Assembly: GCF_000280495.2 (NCBI RefSeq)
Contig: NZ_CP018016.1
Location: 3,596,001-3,660,000 of the forward strand
Source: Kosakonia radicincitans DSM 16656
GTDB taxonomy: Bacteria; Pseudomonadota; Gammaproteobacteria; Enterobacterales; Enterobacteriaceae
Length of the DNA: 64,000 nucleotides
Direction of reading: 5' to 3'
Position numbers and translations under genes: made by a program. Shown in pieces: positions 8,034-17,179 of this stretch. The number at the start of each line of letters is the position of its first letter. Within the stretch, counting starts at the first letter, position 1. The notes under the pieces were generated by a model. That model was not told the origin of the DNA. It did no database searches and was given only the letters and a program-made list of their open reading frames with translations.

Positions 8034-10439
8034 TTAAAAAACTATTGAGGCTCCAGCCGGAGTATAGTTGTTACCACTAACAACTGTACCTCCGGAAATG
8101 GAGCCTCCTTTAGTTCCAAAGATGTTGCTCTGTAGACTGACAAAATGGTTACCACTGCTGGGCGCAGTAGTGACAATATGGATATCTTCAATAAAACCAG
8201 AAACGATATTATCTGAGATAATGCAATTTGTCAGAGCCTGACCAGATCTTGTTGCTTTATAGCTGATGCCGTACTGTGCGGTTGCTGCTGAAAGATGATC
8301 AATCTTATTCCCTGAGATGATAGCGCGTCCACCAAATGACAAATCTCCCACGCTTATAGCGGTGTATGTAAAAGATGAACTCCCGGCGGTAAACAGCAGA
8401 TCATTATCAGAAACGATAAGGCTACGTGTACCATTAGATGTTGACGCGGTGGTAGTGTCAAACCGTACGTTCTCCAGCCTGTTATTGCTGAAACTCAACC
8501 ATGGACAGTTTTCGATTTTAATCCATGTCTGGGCAGTGCCAATAGATTTGAACGTGTTATTCTCAAAATGAACATCCATCAAGTCTGTAACAGGCGTATC
8601 CGTAAAATACACGCCTGCAATGTTATGGTATGGGTCAGTACTCTGAGTAAGGGCAGTATTATCAATAAACCGAATGTTGCGGCTAAGGCCAATAACAGTC
8701 AGACATCCATTCGCGGTAAATCCAGTTGAATTGGATGATGCTGTTGAGTCAATGCAGCCCTCAAAATCAATAGCCACATCTCCACAGTTGATTACGCTAT
8801 TCCCTTTTACTTTAACGCGCTGCCCCATAGAGCCCCAGATACCACCTACGGTGTTCAGAACTGTATTGTCACTAATAACGATGTCATAGCATTTGCGTTC
8901 AGAACTCATGCTATCACCTTCAGCTAGAGCATCACCACCCCACCACTGAACCCCTTCCTTATGGTTTTCAATATAGTTGGCTGATACTACAACGCTTTTG
9001 GCATAAGAAATATAAATACCAGAAACTTTAAACGCGCCTCCAAGAATACCAGTTCCGTCTCCTATGGTGGTATTGTTAATAACCTTAATATTGCGGCTAT
9101 AGTCTGCTTCATCAGTAACCAGTGAATAAACGCCAGTATTATCGTGAGCTACAAATGGATTAGGTGCCTTGGCGGATTTACAGGAAAACAAACCTATATT
9201 TTCTGTTTTACAATCCCGGACAATAACATCCACACAGGAAACACAGTTAACGGCATTTGTCTGGCTGGATGGCCCGGAAAACTTGAAACCAAGTATTTTT
9301 ATGTCAGTAGCGCTAAAAGCATTAAAAATTGAATAACCAAGGGTCGTAGAATAGTGTTTTAACTCTGCACCGTAACCAGAAATTGTTTGCCCGCTGTTGA
9401 GCGTTAATGACCCAGCATCGACTATAGAAGGAATTTCTGAAGGGCGGAAAGTGATCTTCCTTGCACCGGTATTTATTGCAGCCTGGATAGCAGCGGTATC
9501 ATTGGTAACACCATCACTAACTGCTCCAAACATGACCGGGCTGATGACGTCAGCATTGATTCGCAACCATGCCGAACCGCCATGAGTCTTAATGACAGTA
9601 CCATTGTTGTCAGTATAACTTGTTCCATCCAGAACAGCACGGAATTGACCACCACCTAAGCCAGTGTCAGAAGTATGCTGTTTGAGGGTGATGCGCTGGC
9701 CTTCTGTTCCAGGCTCAATGGAACGCAATGTGGCAATGTCAGGACACACACCGATATATGTGAAACCTGTAGGTTTAGCCAGTTCAATCAGCACATCAGC
9801 CGCTGAGCCTGATTCAGGTAGGACCATCAGCGGATTACCAGCATCATCCATCGCAACTAATTTATTTTTGCGCATCTCCACATCGGGTAATGACGTTATT
9901 ACCTCAGGAGTACGAAGCGTGCGGCTAAAATTGTTGCCCGAAAGAGTATCAACATAATTTTTAGTTACTGCGTCATTGGTATTCACAGGATCGGCAAGAT
10001 TAGCAATGCGGTTACCTTCCGCATCATAAAAACTGGCAAACCGATTAGGCTTTTTAAGTGCGAGCGTGTCCCACCATAAAATAGCCCGCTGAATCAGCAT
10101 CGTCAGTTTATCAAGTGCCCGTTCGTGGCTGGCCGCCGGGAACTTTCCAGTATCCTGATAGCTGGTTAATTGAGTTGCATCGGGATCACGAAAAATAAAG
10201 AGTATTTTTCCTGCATGCGCAGTTGCCAGCGTCAACTGACCACCGCTTTCATTTCCTGCACCGGAAAGGTAATAATCCTGATTCAACACCAGCGTTGTTG
10301 GATTATAAGTATCATCAGAAGGGTCATAAATTTGGGCAGCAATATGATCATTCTCAATGAAATAAAACGGTATATCAAAGGGACCAGTACTTGTTGAAAG
10401 TTCATATTCAACAGTAGAAATTTCATTCTCGACCATCAT
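8034..10439 (-). CDS. Tailspike with T7-tail-fibre-like head-binding domain
   Basis: About 801 residues from the ATG at 10439 (upstream GGGG as ribosome binding site). Residues 1-140 resemble the N-terminal virion-binding domain of T7-type tail fibres (VEYELSTSTGPFDIPFYF), followed by a region with NTNDAVTKNYVD. From about 290 onward a right-handed beta-helix is suggested by GAVSDGVTNDTAAIQAAI (pectate-lyase-like entry motif) and many short NNT/SDN turns. Tailspikes bind and usually hydrolyse O-antigen or capsule. The receptor is unknown, but the gtr cassette next door suggests O-antigen. It is the last gene of the late operon. Confidence 0.88.
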   Translation of the reverse strand: MMVENEISTVEYELSTSTGPFDIPFYFIENDHIAAQIYDPSDDTYNPTTLVLNQDYYLSGAGNESGGQLTLATAHAGKILFIFRDPDATQLTSYQDTGKFPAASHERALDKLTMLIQRAILWWDTLALKKPNRFASFYDAEGNRIANLADPVNTNDAVTKNYVDTLSGNNFSRTLRTPEVITSLPDVEMRKNKLVAMDDAGNPLMVLPESGSAADVLIELAKPTGFTYIGVCPDIATLRSIEPGTEGQRITLKQHTSDTGLGGGQFRAVLDGTSYTDNNGTVIKTHGGSAWLRINADVISPVMFGAVSDGVTNDTAAIQAAINTGARKITFRPSEIPSIVDAGSLTLNSGQTISGYGAELKHYSTTLGYSIFNAFSATDIKILGFKFSGPSSQTNAVNCVSCVDVIVRDCKTENIGLFSCKSAKAPNPFVAHDNTGVYSLVTDEADYSRNIKVINNTTIGDGTGILGGAFKVSGIYISYAKSVVVSANYIENHKEGVQWWGGDALAEGDSMSSERKCYDIVISDNTVLNTVGGIWGSMGQRVKVKGNSVINCGDVAIDFEGCIDSTASSNSTGFTANGCLTVIGLSRNIRFIDNTALTQSTDPYHNIAGVYFTDTPVTDLMDVHFENNTFKSIGTAQTWIKIENCPWLSFSNNRLENVRFDTTTASTSNGTRSLIVSDNDLLFTAGSSSFTYTAISVGDLSFGGRAIISGNKIDHLSAATAQYGISYKATRSGQALTNCIISDNIVSGFIEDIHIVTTAPSSGNHFVSLQSNIFGTKGGSISGGTVVSGNNYTPAGASIVF

Positions 10440-10531
10440 GAAGCCCCAAAACAATTCGACATGTCTGGCATTGTCAGAATCGCCCTGGCGCTGGGCAAAA
10501 ATAAGGCCGCTATTTGCGGCCCGTTGAAGGT

Positions 10532-10771
10532 TTACATCACGACCGTTCCGCTTACGCTGGTCGCTGTGGCATCTGGCGCAGCTGCATTTTCTTCCTGCAG
10601 TTGCTTCAGCCGCGCCTGCACAGCGGCTTCAAATTCTGCCTGAGCAGCTTCAGCCTTTGCCTGCGCTTTGGCTTTGAAGTAATCGCGGATTTTTACCCAG
10701 CCACCAGCTATTAAAAACAACGCGCTTGCGGCGGTGGAAAAATACAGCATTACACTTTCGATAAATGTCAT
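10532..10771 (-). CDS. Small phage membrane protein in the lysis cassette
   Basis: A 79-residue protein with one N-terminal membrane helix (about 8-24) and an Ala/Gln/Glu-rich helical tail. It overlaps the Rz stop by 4 bp, so it belongs to the lysis operon. It could be a second holin or antiholin; nothing in the sequence decides this. Confidence 0.7.
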   Translation of the reverse strand: MTFIESVMLYFSTAASALFLIAGGWVKIRDYFKAKAQAKAEAAQAEFEAAVQARLKQLQEENAAAPDATATSVSGTVVM

Positions 10772-11298
10772 TTTGTTTTTCCTTGTCTGAGTTGTTCAGC
10801 CTGTTGAATGGCTGAAAGTTGGTTGTTGGCTTTTTCGATTGCTGCCAGTAGTGGCTGAATCCAAAGAACGGCCTGGCAATATGTCAGTTGCCCGGTGGCA
10901 GAGGTGCCAGCACCGGCTGCGTCAGCGCCGCCGGAAGTGGAGTGCATTGCGCTGGCACGTAGACGGTTCGTGTAGTCGAGCAACCCGTCAGAAACGCCAG
11001 CAGGCACAGGCAGGTCACACGATTTTTCACGCTTGAGAATCGTTCTGTATTCAATGACGGTTTCCTCTGCTTTGGCGTCAACGGTGGTATTGGCGGTCTC
11101 TGTAGTACCGGCAATACCGTTAAAGGCTTGCTGCTGGTCAGCCTGCATCTGAATGACTTTGGCCTGTACAAGGACGTTGGCTTCCGCCGTATCAGCGCGA
11201 TTGCTGTTGCTCTCGTAGCGGATACCGAAGAACAGGCACAGCCCGGCCACCAGCAGGATAATCAGCAATAAGATGGTCGCTTTGATTTCTGCACTCAC
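10768..11298 (-). CDS. Rz-like inner-membrane spanin
   Basis: About 176 residues from a GTG at 11298 that overlaps the endolysin stop (GTGA) and follows GGGGGA; an ATG at 11316 is an alternative. One N-terminal membrane helix (LLLIILLVAGLCLFFG) is followed by a helical periplasmic domain. With Rz1 it forms the spanin complex that fuses inner and outer membranes at the end of lysis. Rz1 is encoded entirely inside it in another frame, as in lambda. Confidence 0.8.
   Translation of the reverse strand: MSAEIKATILLLIILLVAGLCLFFGIRYESNSNRADTAEANVLVQAKVIQMQADQQQAFNGIAGTTETANTTVDAKAEETVIEYRTILKREKSCDLPVPAGVSDGLLDYTNRLRASAMHSTSGGADAAGAGTSATGQLTYCQAVLWIQPLLAAIEKANNQLSAIQQAEQLRQGKTK
10884..11030 (-). 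CDS. Rz1-like outer-membrane spanin lipoprotein, nested in Rz
   Basis: In a different frame of the same strand inside Rz, a short product of about 48 residues has a signal peptide ending in the lipobox LTGC and a Pro-rich mature part (QCTPLPAALTQPVLAPLPPG), the hallmark of Rz1. A GTG at 11030 gives a compact signal peptide; a TTG at 11054 with a better ribosome binding site is the alternative. Confidence 0.8.
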   Translation of the reverse strand: MKNRVTCLCLLAFLTGCSTTRTVYVPAQCTPLPAALTQPVLAPLPPGN

Positions 11299-11825
11299 TT
11301 GTCTATCCCCCAGCACGCCAGCGCACTTTCCTGATCCCGGCGCGCCACCTGGCCGTAACAGTTATTCGAGCGAATGCGGCAGTCGCGGCCACCGTCTTTA
11401 ATCCACCAGCGGATCGCCTCGCAGGCACCTTTACGATCGCCTGCATTAATGCGCTGATAGAACGTTGACGGGAAGCATTTACCGGGGCCGATGTTGTATG
11501 GGCAGAATGACGCAATACCCGCTCGCTGCGGTTCGGTGAGCGTCACCTTGATGTTTCTGTCCACCCATGCCAGGGCCTTATTGCGCTCGATGGCGTTCAC
11601 CTGGTCACATTTCGCCTGTGTCAGCTTCATGCCCTGGATGACGGGTTTTCCATCTATCAGCGTGATGCCGCGGCAGATTGTCCAGATGCCCGAGCCGTCT
11701 TTATAGGCCGTGAGGCTGCTGCCCTCTTTCTCATTCAGAAACTGATCGAGAAGAACCGGAGCCGAAGCCCCGGCGGCAAGCAACCCGAGCATGGCCGCAC
11801 TAAGCTTCGCTCTCGTCGATGCCAT
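11295..11825 (-). CDS. SAR endolysin (R21-type lysozyme)
   Basis: A 176-residue muramidase of glycoside hydrolase family 24. Residues about 9-27 form a weakly hydrophobic Ala/Gly/Leu-rich signal-anchor-release helix, so the enzyme is secreted by Sec and stays inactive until the membrane is depolarised. The catalytic triad E34, D43 and T49 has the R21 spacing (E-8-D-5-T). Several Cys (for example in TICRGIT and RDCRIRSNNCYG) could support disulfide control. The ATG at 11825 is chosen because it follows AGGGGCC and overlaps the holin end by 26 bp. Confidence 0.92.
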   Translation of the reverse strand: MASTRAKLSAAMLGLLAAGASAPVLLDQFLNEKEGSSLTAYKDGSGIWTICRGITLIDGKPVIQGMKLTQAKCDQVNAIERNKALAWVDRNIKVTLTEPQRAGIASFCPYNIGPGKCFPSTFYQRINAGDRKGACEAIRWWIKDGGRDCRIRSNNCYGQVARRDQESALACWGIDK

Positions 11826-12165
11826 GAGATGGCCCCTGTGTCTGAATTTCGGTTTCATCCATCACGCGCTGAACTTTAGCCACAACCTCATCGGCCTGGC
11901 TCAGATCGTGTTTGTCGGATTTGCTCAGGAAATCAACGATAGCTCTGGTGCGCTGGCGGTCTAAATTCAGACGTTCAGCATTAGAGAGGCGCTCAGTTCG
12001 GATTGAACGCCGTTTATCGAGCCAGCTCAGAAAAGTTAAAAGAAAGCCAAGTACAGCAATAACCAGGTAGGCTAACTCCAGCGTCGTGATCCCCAAAAAG
12101 GCCGCCGCTGTCGTTATCGAATTACCTGCCCACGATAACCAGTTTGTTTGTTGGTTCATCCTCAT
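11800..12165 (-). CDS. Phage holin
   Basis: A 121-residue protein starting at 12165 behind GGAGGTGAG. Two N-terminal hydrophobic segments (about 12-24 and 27-44) are followed by a charged cytoplasmic tail with coiled-coil character. It is the first gene of the lysis cassette and overlaps the endolysin. In SAR systems such proteins act as pinholins that depolarise the membrane. A second ATG two codons downstream could give a second form. Confidence 0.8.
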   Translation of the reverse strand: MRMNQQTNWLSWAGNSITTAAAFLGITTLELAYLVIAVLGFLLTFLSWLDKRRSIRTERLSNAERLNLDRQRTRAIVDFLSKSDKHDLSQADEVVAKVQRVMDETEIQTQGPSHGIDESEA

Positions 12166-12260
12166 CGCCTCACCTCCCAGCCGGGATGGAGTAAGTGAAA
12201 TATCAGGCAGGTCTGATTGTGATGAGGGGAAAAGTGCTGGGCAAAAATAAGGGGAGCGAA

Positions 12261-12286
12261 AAGAAAAACCCACCGGGTGGTGGGTT
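12261..12286 (-). terminator. Rho-independent terminator between structural and lysis genes
   Basis: AACCCACC and GGTGGGTT pair around a 4-nt loop and are followed on the minus strand by TTTTTCTT. It lies after the end of the ejection-protein gene and before the holin, so it would dampen late readthrough into lysis unless antiterminated. Confidence 0.75.
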
Positions 12287-12332
12287 GATTCTGTTATATT
12301 CAAAGAATACTTCAGCGGCAATGGTTGACAAA

Positions 12333-12545
12333 ATGAAAAGTGAACACAGTCAAGTAATATACATCGCCATCGGTATCTCTATAGCAATCAGCTTCATTAG
12401 CGTTCTGTGTGGCGGATTTTCACTGTTCAATATTCTGTGTGGGCCTTTTGCAGTAATCGGAATCGTTGCAGGATTATGCATCGCCTGGTATTCCACTATC
12501 GGCATCAATAAAATCCTGCAAAAATTTGGGTTCAGGGATTACTGA
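12333..12545 (+). CDS. Small two-helix membrane protein on the opposite strand of the late operon
   Basis: About 70 residues (start at 12333; 12321 possible) with two long hydrophobic helices (about 9-31 and 33-52) and a basic tail. It ends base-to-base against the ejection-protein gene that converges on it. It is the only plus-strand gene inside the 8-42 kb minus-strand block and has no good ribosome binding site, so it may be a moron-type insertion or non-coding. Function unknown. Confidence 0.45.
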   Translation: MKSEHSQVIYIAIGISIAISFISVLCGGFSLFNILCGPFAVIGIVAGLCIAWYSTIGINKILQKFGFRDY

Positions 12546-15470
12546 TTATCTTCCCAACATAAATTGCGACGGCGGGATAATAAAGTCGTTTCCTTGCTCT
12601 TCCTTCACACGCTGTTGATAGCGTTGCAGCGATCCAGGCGACATCCATTCCCGCATCTGGTTCAGGATCAGGAAGTCCATCACCGGGCGCACAACATGCA
12701 GATTCATGTACGGCGTGTGGCTGATCGCAAAATTGAAGTAATCAGCAGCCCGCGCATCCCCCTGCTTTGTCAGCCCGAACAAATTAATTGCCTGCGCCAG
12801 GTCAGAAGCAAATGGCCCGGCCAGTGACGTTGCCGGGGTGTTCCCGAACCGGTTGTATTCGCCAAACAGGAAATCGCCAAGAATACCCAGGCCGCCGCCC
12901 TGCGCCATTGCCGCCGTCCAAGTGCTGACATTATCCGCCGGGCGCGGCGTCTGACCGCGCAGCATCAGTTTCGTCTGCATGGACAAATAGCCGAATGCCG
13001 TGGCCCAGAGAAACAGCTGAGCAACCCCCATTATCTCGCCGTTGCCATTCCTGAATGCACGCGTCAGCGCATTATTGCGGAAGCTATTATTCTGACTGAG
13101 TGAGCCAAAATCATAACCACGGCCGTACAGCTCGCGCCCAATCGCATTCTGCATAAAACTGGCGGTGAAGGATTTGAACTGCCAGGCAAAGCGCAACATC
13201 TCCCCGTAAGCGGTACCGCGCTGCATGCCCTGTTTCATGATTGACATTGTGCGTGCGTCCGGTTCATTCAGCGCCACACCAACACGATCGAGAATATAGC
13301 CGCGCACTTTGTCAGAAAGCATGTCGCGGGCATACTCGACCGAGCGATCGTTAATTTTCAGCCCCCGGTTAGTGAGGTAATTTTCGATATCCGCGCGCGG
13401 TATATCCGCCACGCCGTCCGGCGTCATGTACGCGTTGCCGTCAGCGGCGTGCAACTTCATTTTGCTGAGCGCCGCCCACTCGTTTTCCTCTATGCCGTGC
13501 ATCGTCAGCACGCGCCGCAGTTCTTCCGGCACATCACTAAATGATTTCCCGGCGTGCGCGCCCAGCCATTCAGAAACCATCATGCCGGTACTGTAACGGC
13601 TGCTGTTTGTCCACCAGCTTTGCAGATTCAGCCGGAAGTAATGCCGCATTGCCCTGTTCACCCGACCCGGCATCGAATTATCGGCGCTGAAGCGGTACAT
13701 CAGTTCATCTTTCATGGCATCCGCATGCAGCCCTATCGATTTCAGCACCTGCTGGCGTTCCGCCCCCTTCCAGCGCGTAAGCTGCACTTTATTGGTGGTT
13801 GCCTCCCATACGGCACCGAGCATGTCACGCCCCTGATAACGCATCTCCATTGCCTGGGTAGCGATATCGTTGAAGGAAGAAATCACTGAGCCGCCCAGCT
13901 TCATCATTGTCTCAATAGCGCGAGCGGTCGCGGCCACGCGCGCCAGTCCGGCGTTACCGGGAATGTTGGTCTGGCCGGTGATTTCCTTTAGCTGGTTGGT
14001 CAAAGAGGTATTCCGCTTTTGCCGGAATTTATTCAGGGCATTGTCATCTTTCGCGGCCTTGTAGCGCTGCTCGATCCGGTCGGCCAGTTCATTGAACATG
14101 TTTTCCGGATTGGTACCCATACGCCGCATCAGTCCGGTAGTTTCAGCCGAATGGATCAGGCCGCTCCCCACGGCTTCACGCAGATTACCCACACCAAATT
14201 TATCGTTGTAGCGGTACCACGATAGCCCGTCTTTAAAATGCAATACGCGCTCCTGACTCGCCCGGCGAGCAACGTTGGTGCTGCCGCCTTTAAATCCGGT
14301 CATCCAGTCAGGGCGATCAGTGCGCAAATGGACGCCGGAAGACAGGCCCACATACACGTTATGCAGAAAATCGTCGATGGCCGCCTGTGATGGCGACAGT
14401 CCGCCCGGCGCTGCCGGATCAAAACGCGGTGTCCGCCCGGCGACGCTCACCCACTCGCCGCCGTCATTACGGAAACCAACGATATCACCAAGGTCGATAT
14501 CCTGCCCGTTAGCCAGCAAATCCCCGTTGCGGAAATTCGCCCGCACCACTTGCCCGTTACCGCGCATGAGATCGACGTTTTCACTGACAACACCTTTGAT
14601 ATAAAAACGGCCGTCAGCGCGCTGCGCCAGCGCCCCCACGTTTTCTGGTTTCAGCGGCTTTGCCGGGCGTGCCCGCCCGTAAATCTGGTCTTCTGTCATC
14701 GCCGCCGCTTTTCGCACGGTTAAGCCGTTCTGCCCGTTTATGTTCAGCCCTTCGAATGTACGCTGATCCAGTTCCGGAAGGATGGCATCACGCCAGGCCT
14801 CAAAGCCTGCGGTGCGAATTTTATGGATATCGTGAGACTGGCGGGCAATATAACCGGGCAGTTTGCCGATCGATGCGCCAGCGCGGTTTGCATCGATGCG
14901 CGCTTTTTCCTGCCACTTCTCCAGCACGCGGGCAATTTTGATTGCGTCTTCCGGGATATGCCCCACATCGAGGTTGTTGCCCAGCCGCCACATAGCATCA
15001 GCAATATTCTGATCCAGTGAGCCATTGGCGAAAACAGGCAAAACGCCCTGCGCTTCAAGGTCATTGGCAAGACCGGAAATGTAGTGATCGCGCAGCTGGC
15101 GCATGTTGTTAAACGCGCTGTCGCGGGAACCGGCCACAGCCTCATTGCGCCCGACCATAATAGCGGACAAAGCGAGATCAGGACGTCCACCGAAGGCATC
15201 AATACGCTGAAGGTTCTCATGCATCAGGCGCATATTGATAACCCGGTTTCGCGCCTCGATGTGCTTCGCCAGCGCATCATCACGCGCCACTTCATCAGCA
15301 GCACGGAGAGCGGCTTCCTCCAGTGACAGCCCCTGATTTTCTGCCCGTATACGTGTGACAGTGGATTCCATGCGGGTAACGAGATCCTGCATTTCATCCT
15401 CGCCAAGCTGGCGTCCGGCCGCCGTGTTTACTGCCTGCTCGCAGGCTGTCAGAAATTCACCCTGTGCCAT
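12546..15470 (-). CDS. Large phage ejection (internal virion) protein
   Basis: A 974-residue, mostly helical protein, the third of three large proteins encoded in a row after the tail-tube genes. This position is typical of DNA-ejection proteins in short-tailed phages (T7 gp16-like, epsilon15 gp17-like). Several amphipathic or hydrophobic segments occur in the last third (about 810-880). I see no enzymatic motif. Start and upstream stop overlap as TAATG, indicating coupling with the preceding gene. Confidence 0.7.
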   Translation of the reverse strand: MAQGEFLTACEQAVNTAAGRQLGEDEMQDLVTRMESTVTRIRAENQGLSLEEAALRAADEVARDDALAKHIEARNRVINMRLMHENLQRIDAFGGRPDLALSAIMVGRNEAVAGSRDSAFNNMRQLRDHYISGLANDLEAQGVLPVFANGSLDQNIADAMWRLGNNLDVGHIPEDAIKIARVLEKWQEKARIDANRAGASIGKLPGYIARQSHDIHKIRTAGFEAWRDAILPELDQRTFEGLNINGQNGLTVRKAAAMTEDQIYGRARPAKPLKPENVGALAQRADGRFYIKGVVSENVDLMRGNGQVVRANFRNGDLLANGQDIDLGDIVGFRNDGGEWVSVAGRTPRFDPAAPGGLSPSQAAIDDFLHNVYVGLSSGVHLRTDRPDWMTGFKGGSTNVARRASQERVLHFKDGLSWYRYNDKFGVGNLREAVGSGLIHSAETTGLMRRMGTNPENMFNELADRIEQRYKAAKDDNALNKFRQKRNTSLTNQLKEITGQTNIPGNAGLARVAATARAIETMMKLGGSVISSFNDIATQAMEMRYQGRDMLGAVWEATTNKVQLTRWKGAERQQVLKSIGLHADAMKDELMYRFSADNSMPGRVNRAMRHYFRLNLQSWWTNSSRYSTGMMVSEWLGAHAGKSFSDVPEELRRVLTMHGIEENEWAALSKMKLHAADGNAYMTPDGVADIPRADIENYLTNRGLKINDRSVEYARDMLSDKVRGYILDRVGVALNEPDARTMSIMKQGMQRGTAYGEMLRFAWQFKSFTASFMQNAIGRELYGRGYDFGSLSQNNSFRNNALTRAFRNGNGEIMGVAQLFLWATAFGYLSMQTKLMLRGQTPRPADNVSTWTAAMAQGGGLGILGDFLFGEYNRFGNTPATSLAGPFASDLAQAINLFGLTKQGDARAADYFNFAISHTPYMNLHVVRPVMDFLILNQMREWMSPGSLQRYQQRVKEEQGNDFIIPPSQFMLGR

Positions 15471-17179
15471 TAGATGGCTCTCCTTAACATACAGGCTGCA
15501 AATGCGCGTGCCGCCTGAGCAAAACTCATATCCCCGGCCCCGGCCTGAATTTCGGCAAGGTGGGCGTTAATTTCCGCCTGGTTCTCAGCGCCTGCAAAAT
15601 GCGCCTGAGCCAGATCCATTTCTGACGCGAGGTCATCCTGCGCGGCGCGCAGCTGGTCATCACCACGTTGCTGAATTGTCCGGTCGGCGTCGATGCTGGC
15701 CGACCGGGCCTGCTCATCAGCACGCACCCGGTTATCTGCCTGAGTCTTCAGCCTGTTCAGCGCGGCGCTTCGTTCCGCCGGATCGGCAAGACGGAAAAAA
15801 TCTTCTACATCAGGATTGTAACCGTCTGCCGCCTGGCGAATCGCGGACCTCAGTGCATTCTGGCGGACAAAAATATTCGCATCGCCGAAACGCTCAGCGG
15901 CGGTTCTTACACCACCAGCCAACGGAGAAACCTGCAACCCTTGTTTAATCTGCCCGGCTCTGGCTTCAATCAGACTTGCCAGATCATCCGGTATTTCCCC
16001 GCGCTCAAGCTGGCGTAATTTACCGCGCGAGATTTCCGCGTCCCTGTTGGCAGAAATTTCTTCGCGTAACCGTGCGGTCGATTCCTCAGTTTGCTGGCGG
16101 ATTTGCTCAATATCTTTTCGCGCGCGTGCTTCCGCCTGTTTGCGGCTCATGCGCTGGCCCTGATACTGTTTTGCCAGGTCACGGAACTGCTGATCTGCCT
16201 GCTGCAACGAGGCTTCATTTTCGGCAATCTGCCGGTTGATGTCGGCGATGCGGGGCGACTGCCCGTCAAGCTGGCCGGAGAGTGAGTCACGATAGGGCTG
16301 AATATTTTCATCCCATGCGCGCCGCCAGGCGTAATCATCGACACCCGTATTAATGGTTCTCGCAAGGTCAGTCTGCGCGTCGGAAAAACTGTCGCGTAGC
16401 GCCGGTGCGTTGTCCGGCGTGAGGCCAGCCACATTCACAGTGTCCGCCTGCCCTGCTGGCGCAGCATCCGCAACAGCCTGTGGGTTGTCCTGCTGCATAC
16501 GCTGCTGGCGCCGCGCGGCAATGGAATCCCTCACCGCGCCGCCAAGAGCATGCAGACCACCGCCGGCGATCGTGTTCATGAAGAAATTTTCCACCGCCTG
16601 CCCTAGGGTGTAATCATCACCCTCTGAAGCGGAAGCGAGTGCGTTGATGGGTTCGGCGATAGCAGACTGAACAGCACCAGCGCTGGCACCCTGAATAAAC
16701 CGCTGGGCAACACGCCCGGCCACGCTGGCCGCACGCACCGCACCCACACCCGGAATAAAACCGAGCGCCACGTTTCCGGGATCTGTCATTGCACCAGCCA
16801 GCCCGGCGGTAAAAATAAGCGGAGTTGCAACGACGCCTGTCGGTGCTGACGCCAGAATAGCTTTTCGTTCCTGGGTAGCATTGTGCGTTTCCGTCAGGTG
16901 ATCGAGATAAGCCTGCGTTAACCCCTGATCCGGTATTCTGATATTTTTGATGCCCATCCCGTCAAGTTTCTGCTGGGCTGTTTGCTGGTCCACCAGCGGC
17001 GAGGTGGGATCGTTCGCATAGGCTTCTGATTCGAGAAAGCGCCCGGTAGCATTAAAGGGACCTGAACGTCTACCCTCAGTAAAGGCCGCGCCCGCAGCCT
17101 GCCCCAGCCCGCTTTCAAAGTTTGTACCGGGTTGTTGCAGGCCCGCGCCAGCATCTGCATCATCAACGTAAATTGGCAT
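15470..17179 (-). CDS. Phage internal virion protein
   Basis: A 569-residue Ala/Gln-rich protein with a Gly/Ala-rich hydrophobic stretch at about 110-155 that could insert in membrane and a long coiled coil at about 305-390 and again near 490-550. It is encoded between two other predicted ejection proteins with a 17-bp overlap upstream and TAATG coupling downstream. This points to the same virion sub-assembly. No enzymatic motif seen. Confidence 0.65.
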   Translation of the reverse strand: MPIYVDDADAGAGLQQPGTNFESGLGQAAGAAFTEGRRSGPFNATGRFLESEAYANDPTSPLVDQQTAQQKLDGMGIKNIRIPDQGLTQAYLDHLTETHNATQERKAILASAPTGVVATPLIFTAGLAGAMTDPGNVALGFIPGVGAVRAASVAGRVAQRFIQGASAGAVQSAIAEPINALASASEGDDYTLGQAVENFFMNTIAGGGLHALGGAVRDSIAARRQQRMQQDNPQAVADAAPAGQADTVNVAGLTPDNAPALRDSFSDAQTDLARTINTGVDDYAWRRAWDENIQPYRDSLSGQLDGQSPRIADINRQIAENEASLQQADQQFRDLAKQYQGQRMSRKQAEARARKDIEQIRQQTEESTARLREEISANRDAEISRGKLRQLERGEIPDDLASLIEARAGQIKQGLQVSPLAGGVRTAAERFGDANIFVRQNALRSAIRQAADGYNPDVEDFFRLADPAERSAALNRLKTQADNRVRADEQARSASIDADRTIQQRGDDQLRAAQDDLASEMDLAQAHFAGAENQAEINAHLAEIQAGAGDMSFAQAARAFAACMLRRAI

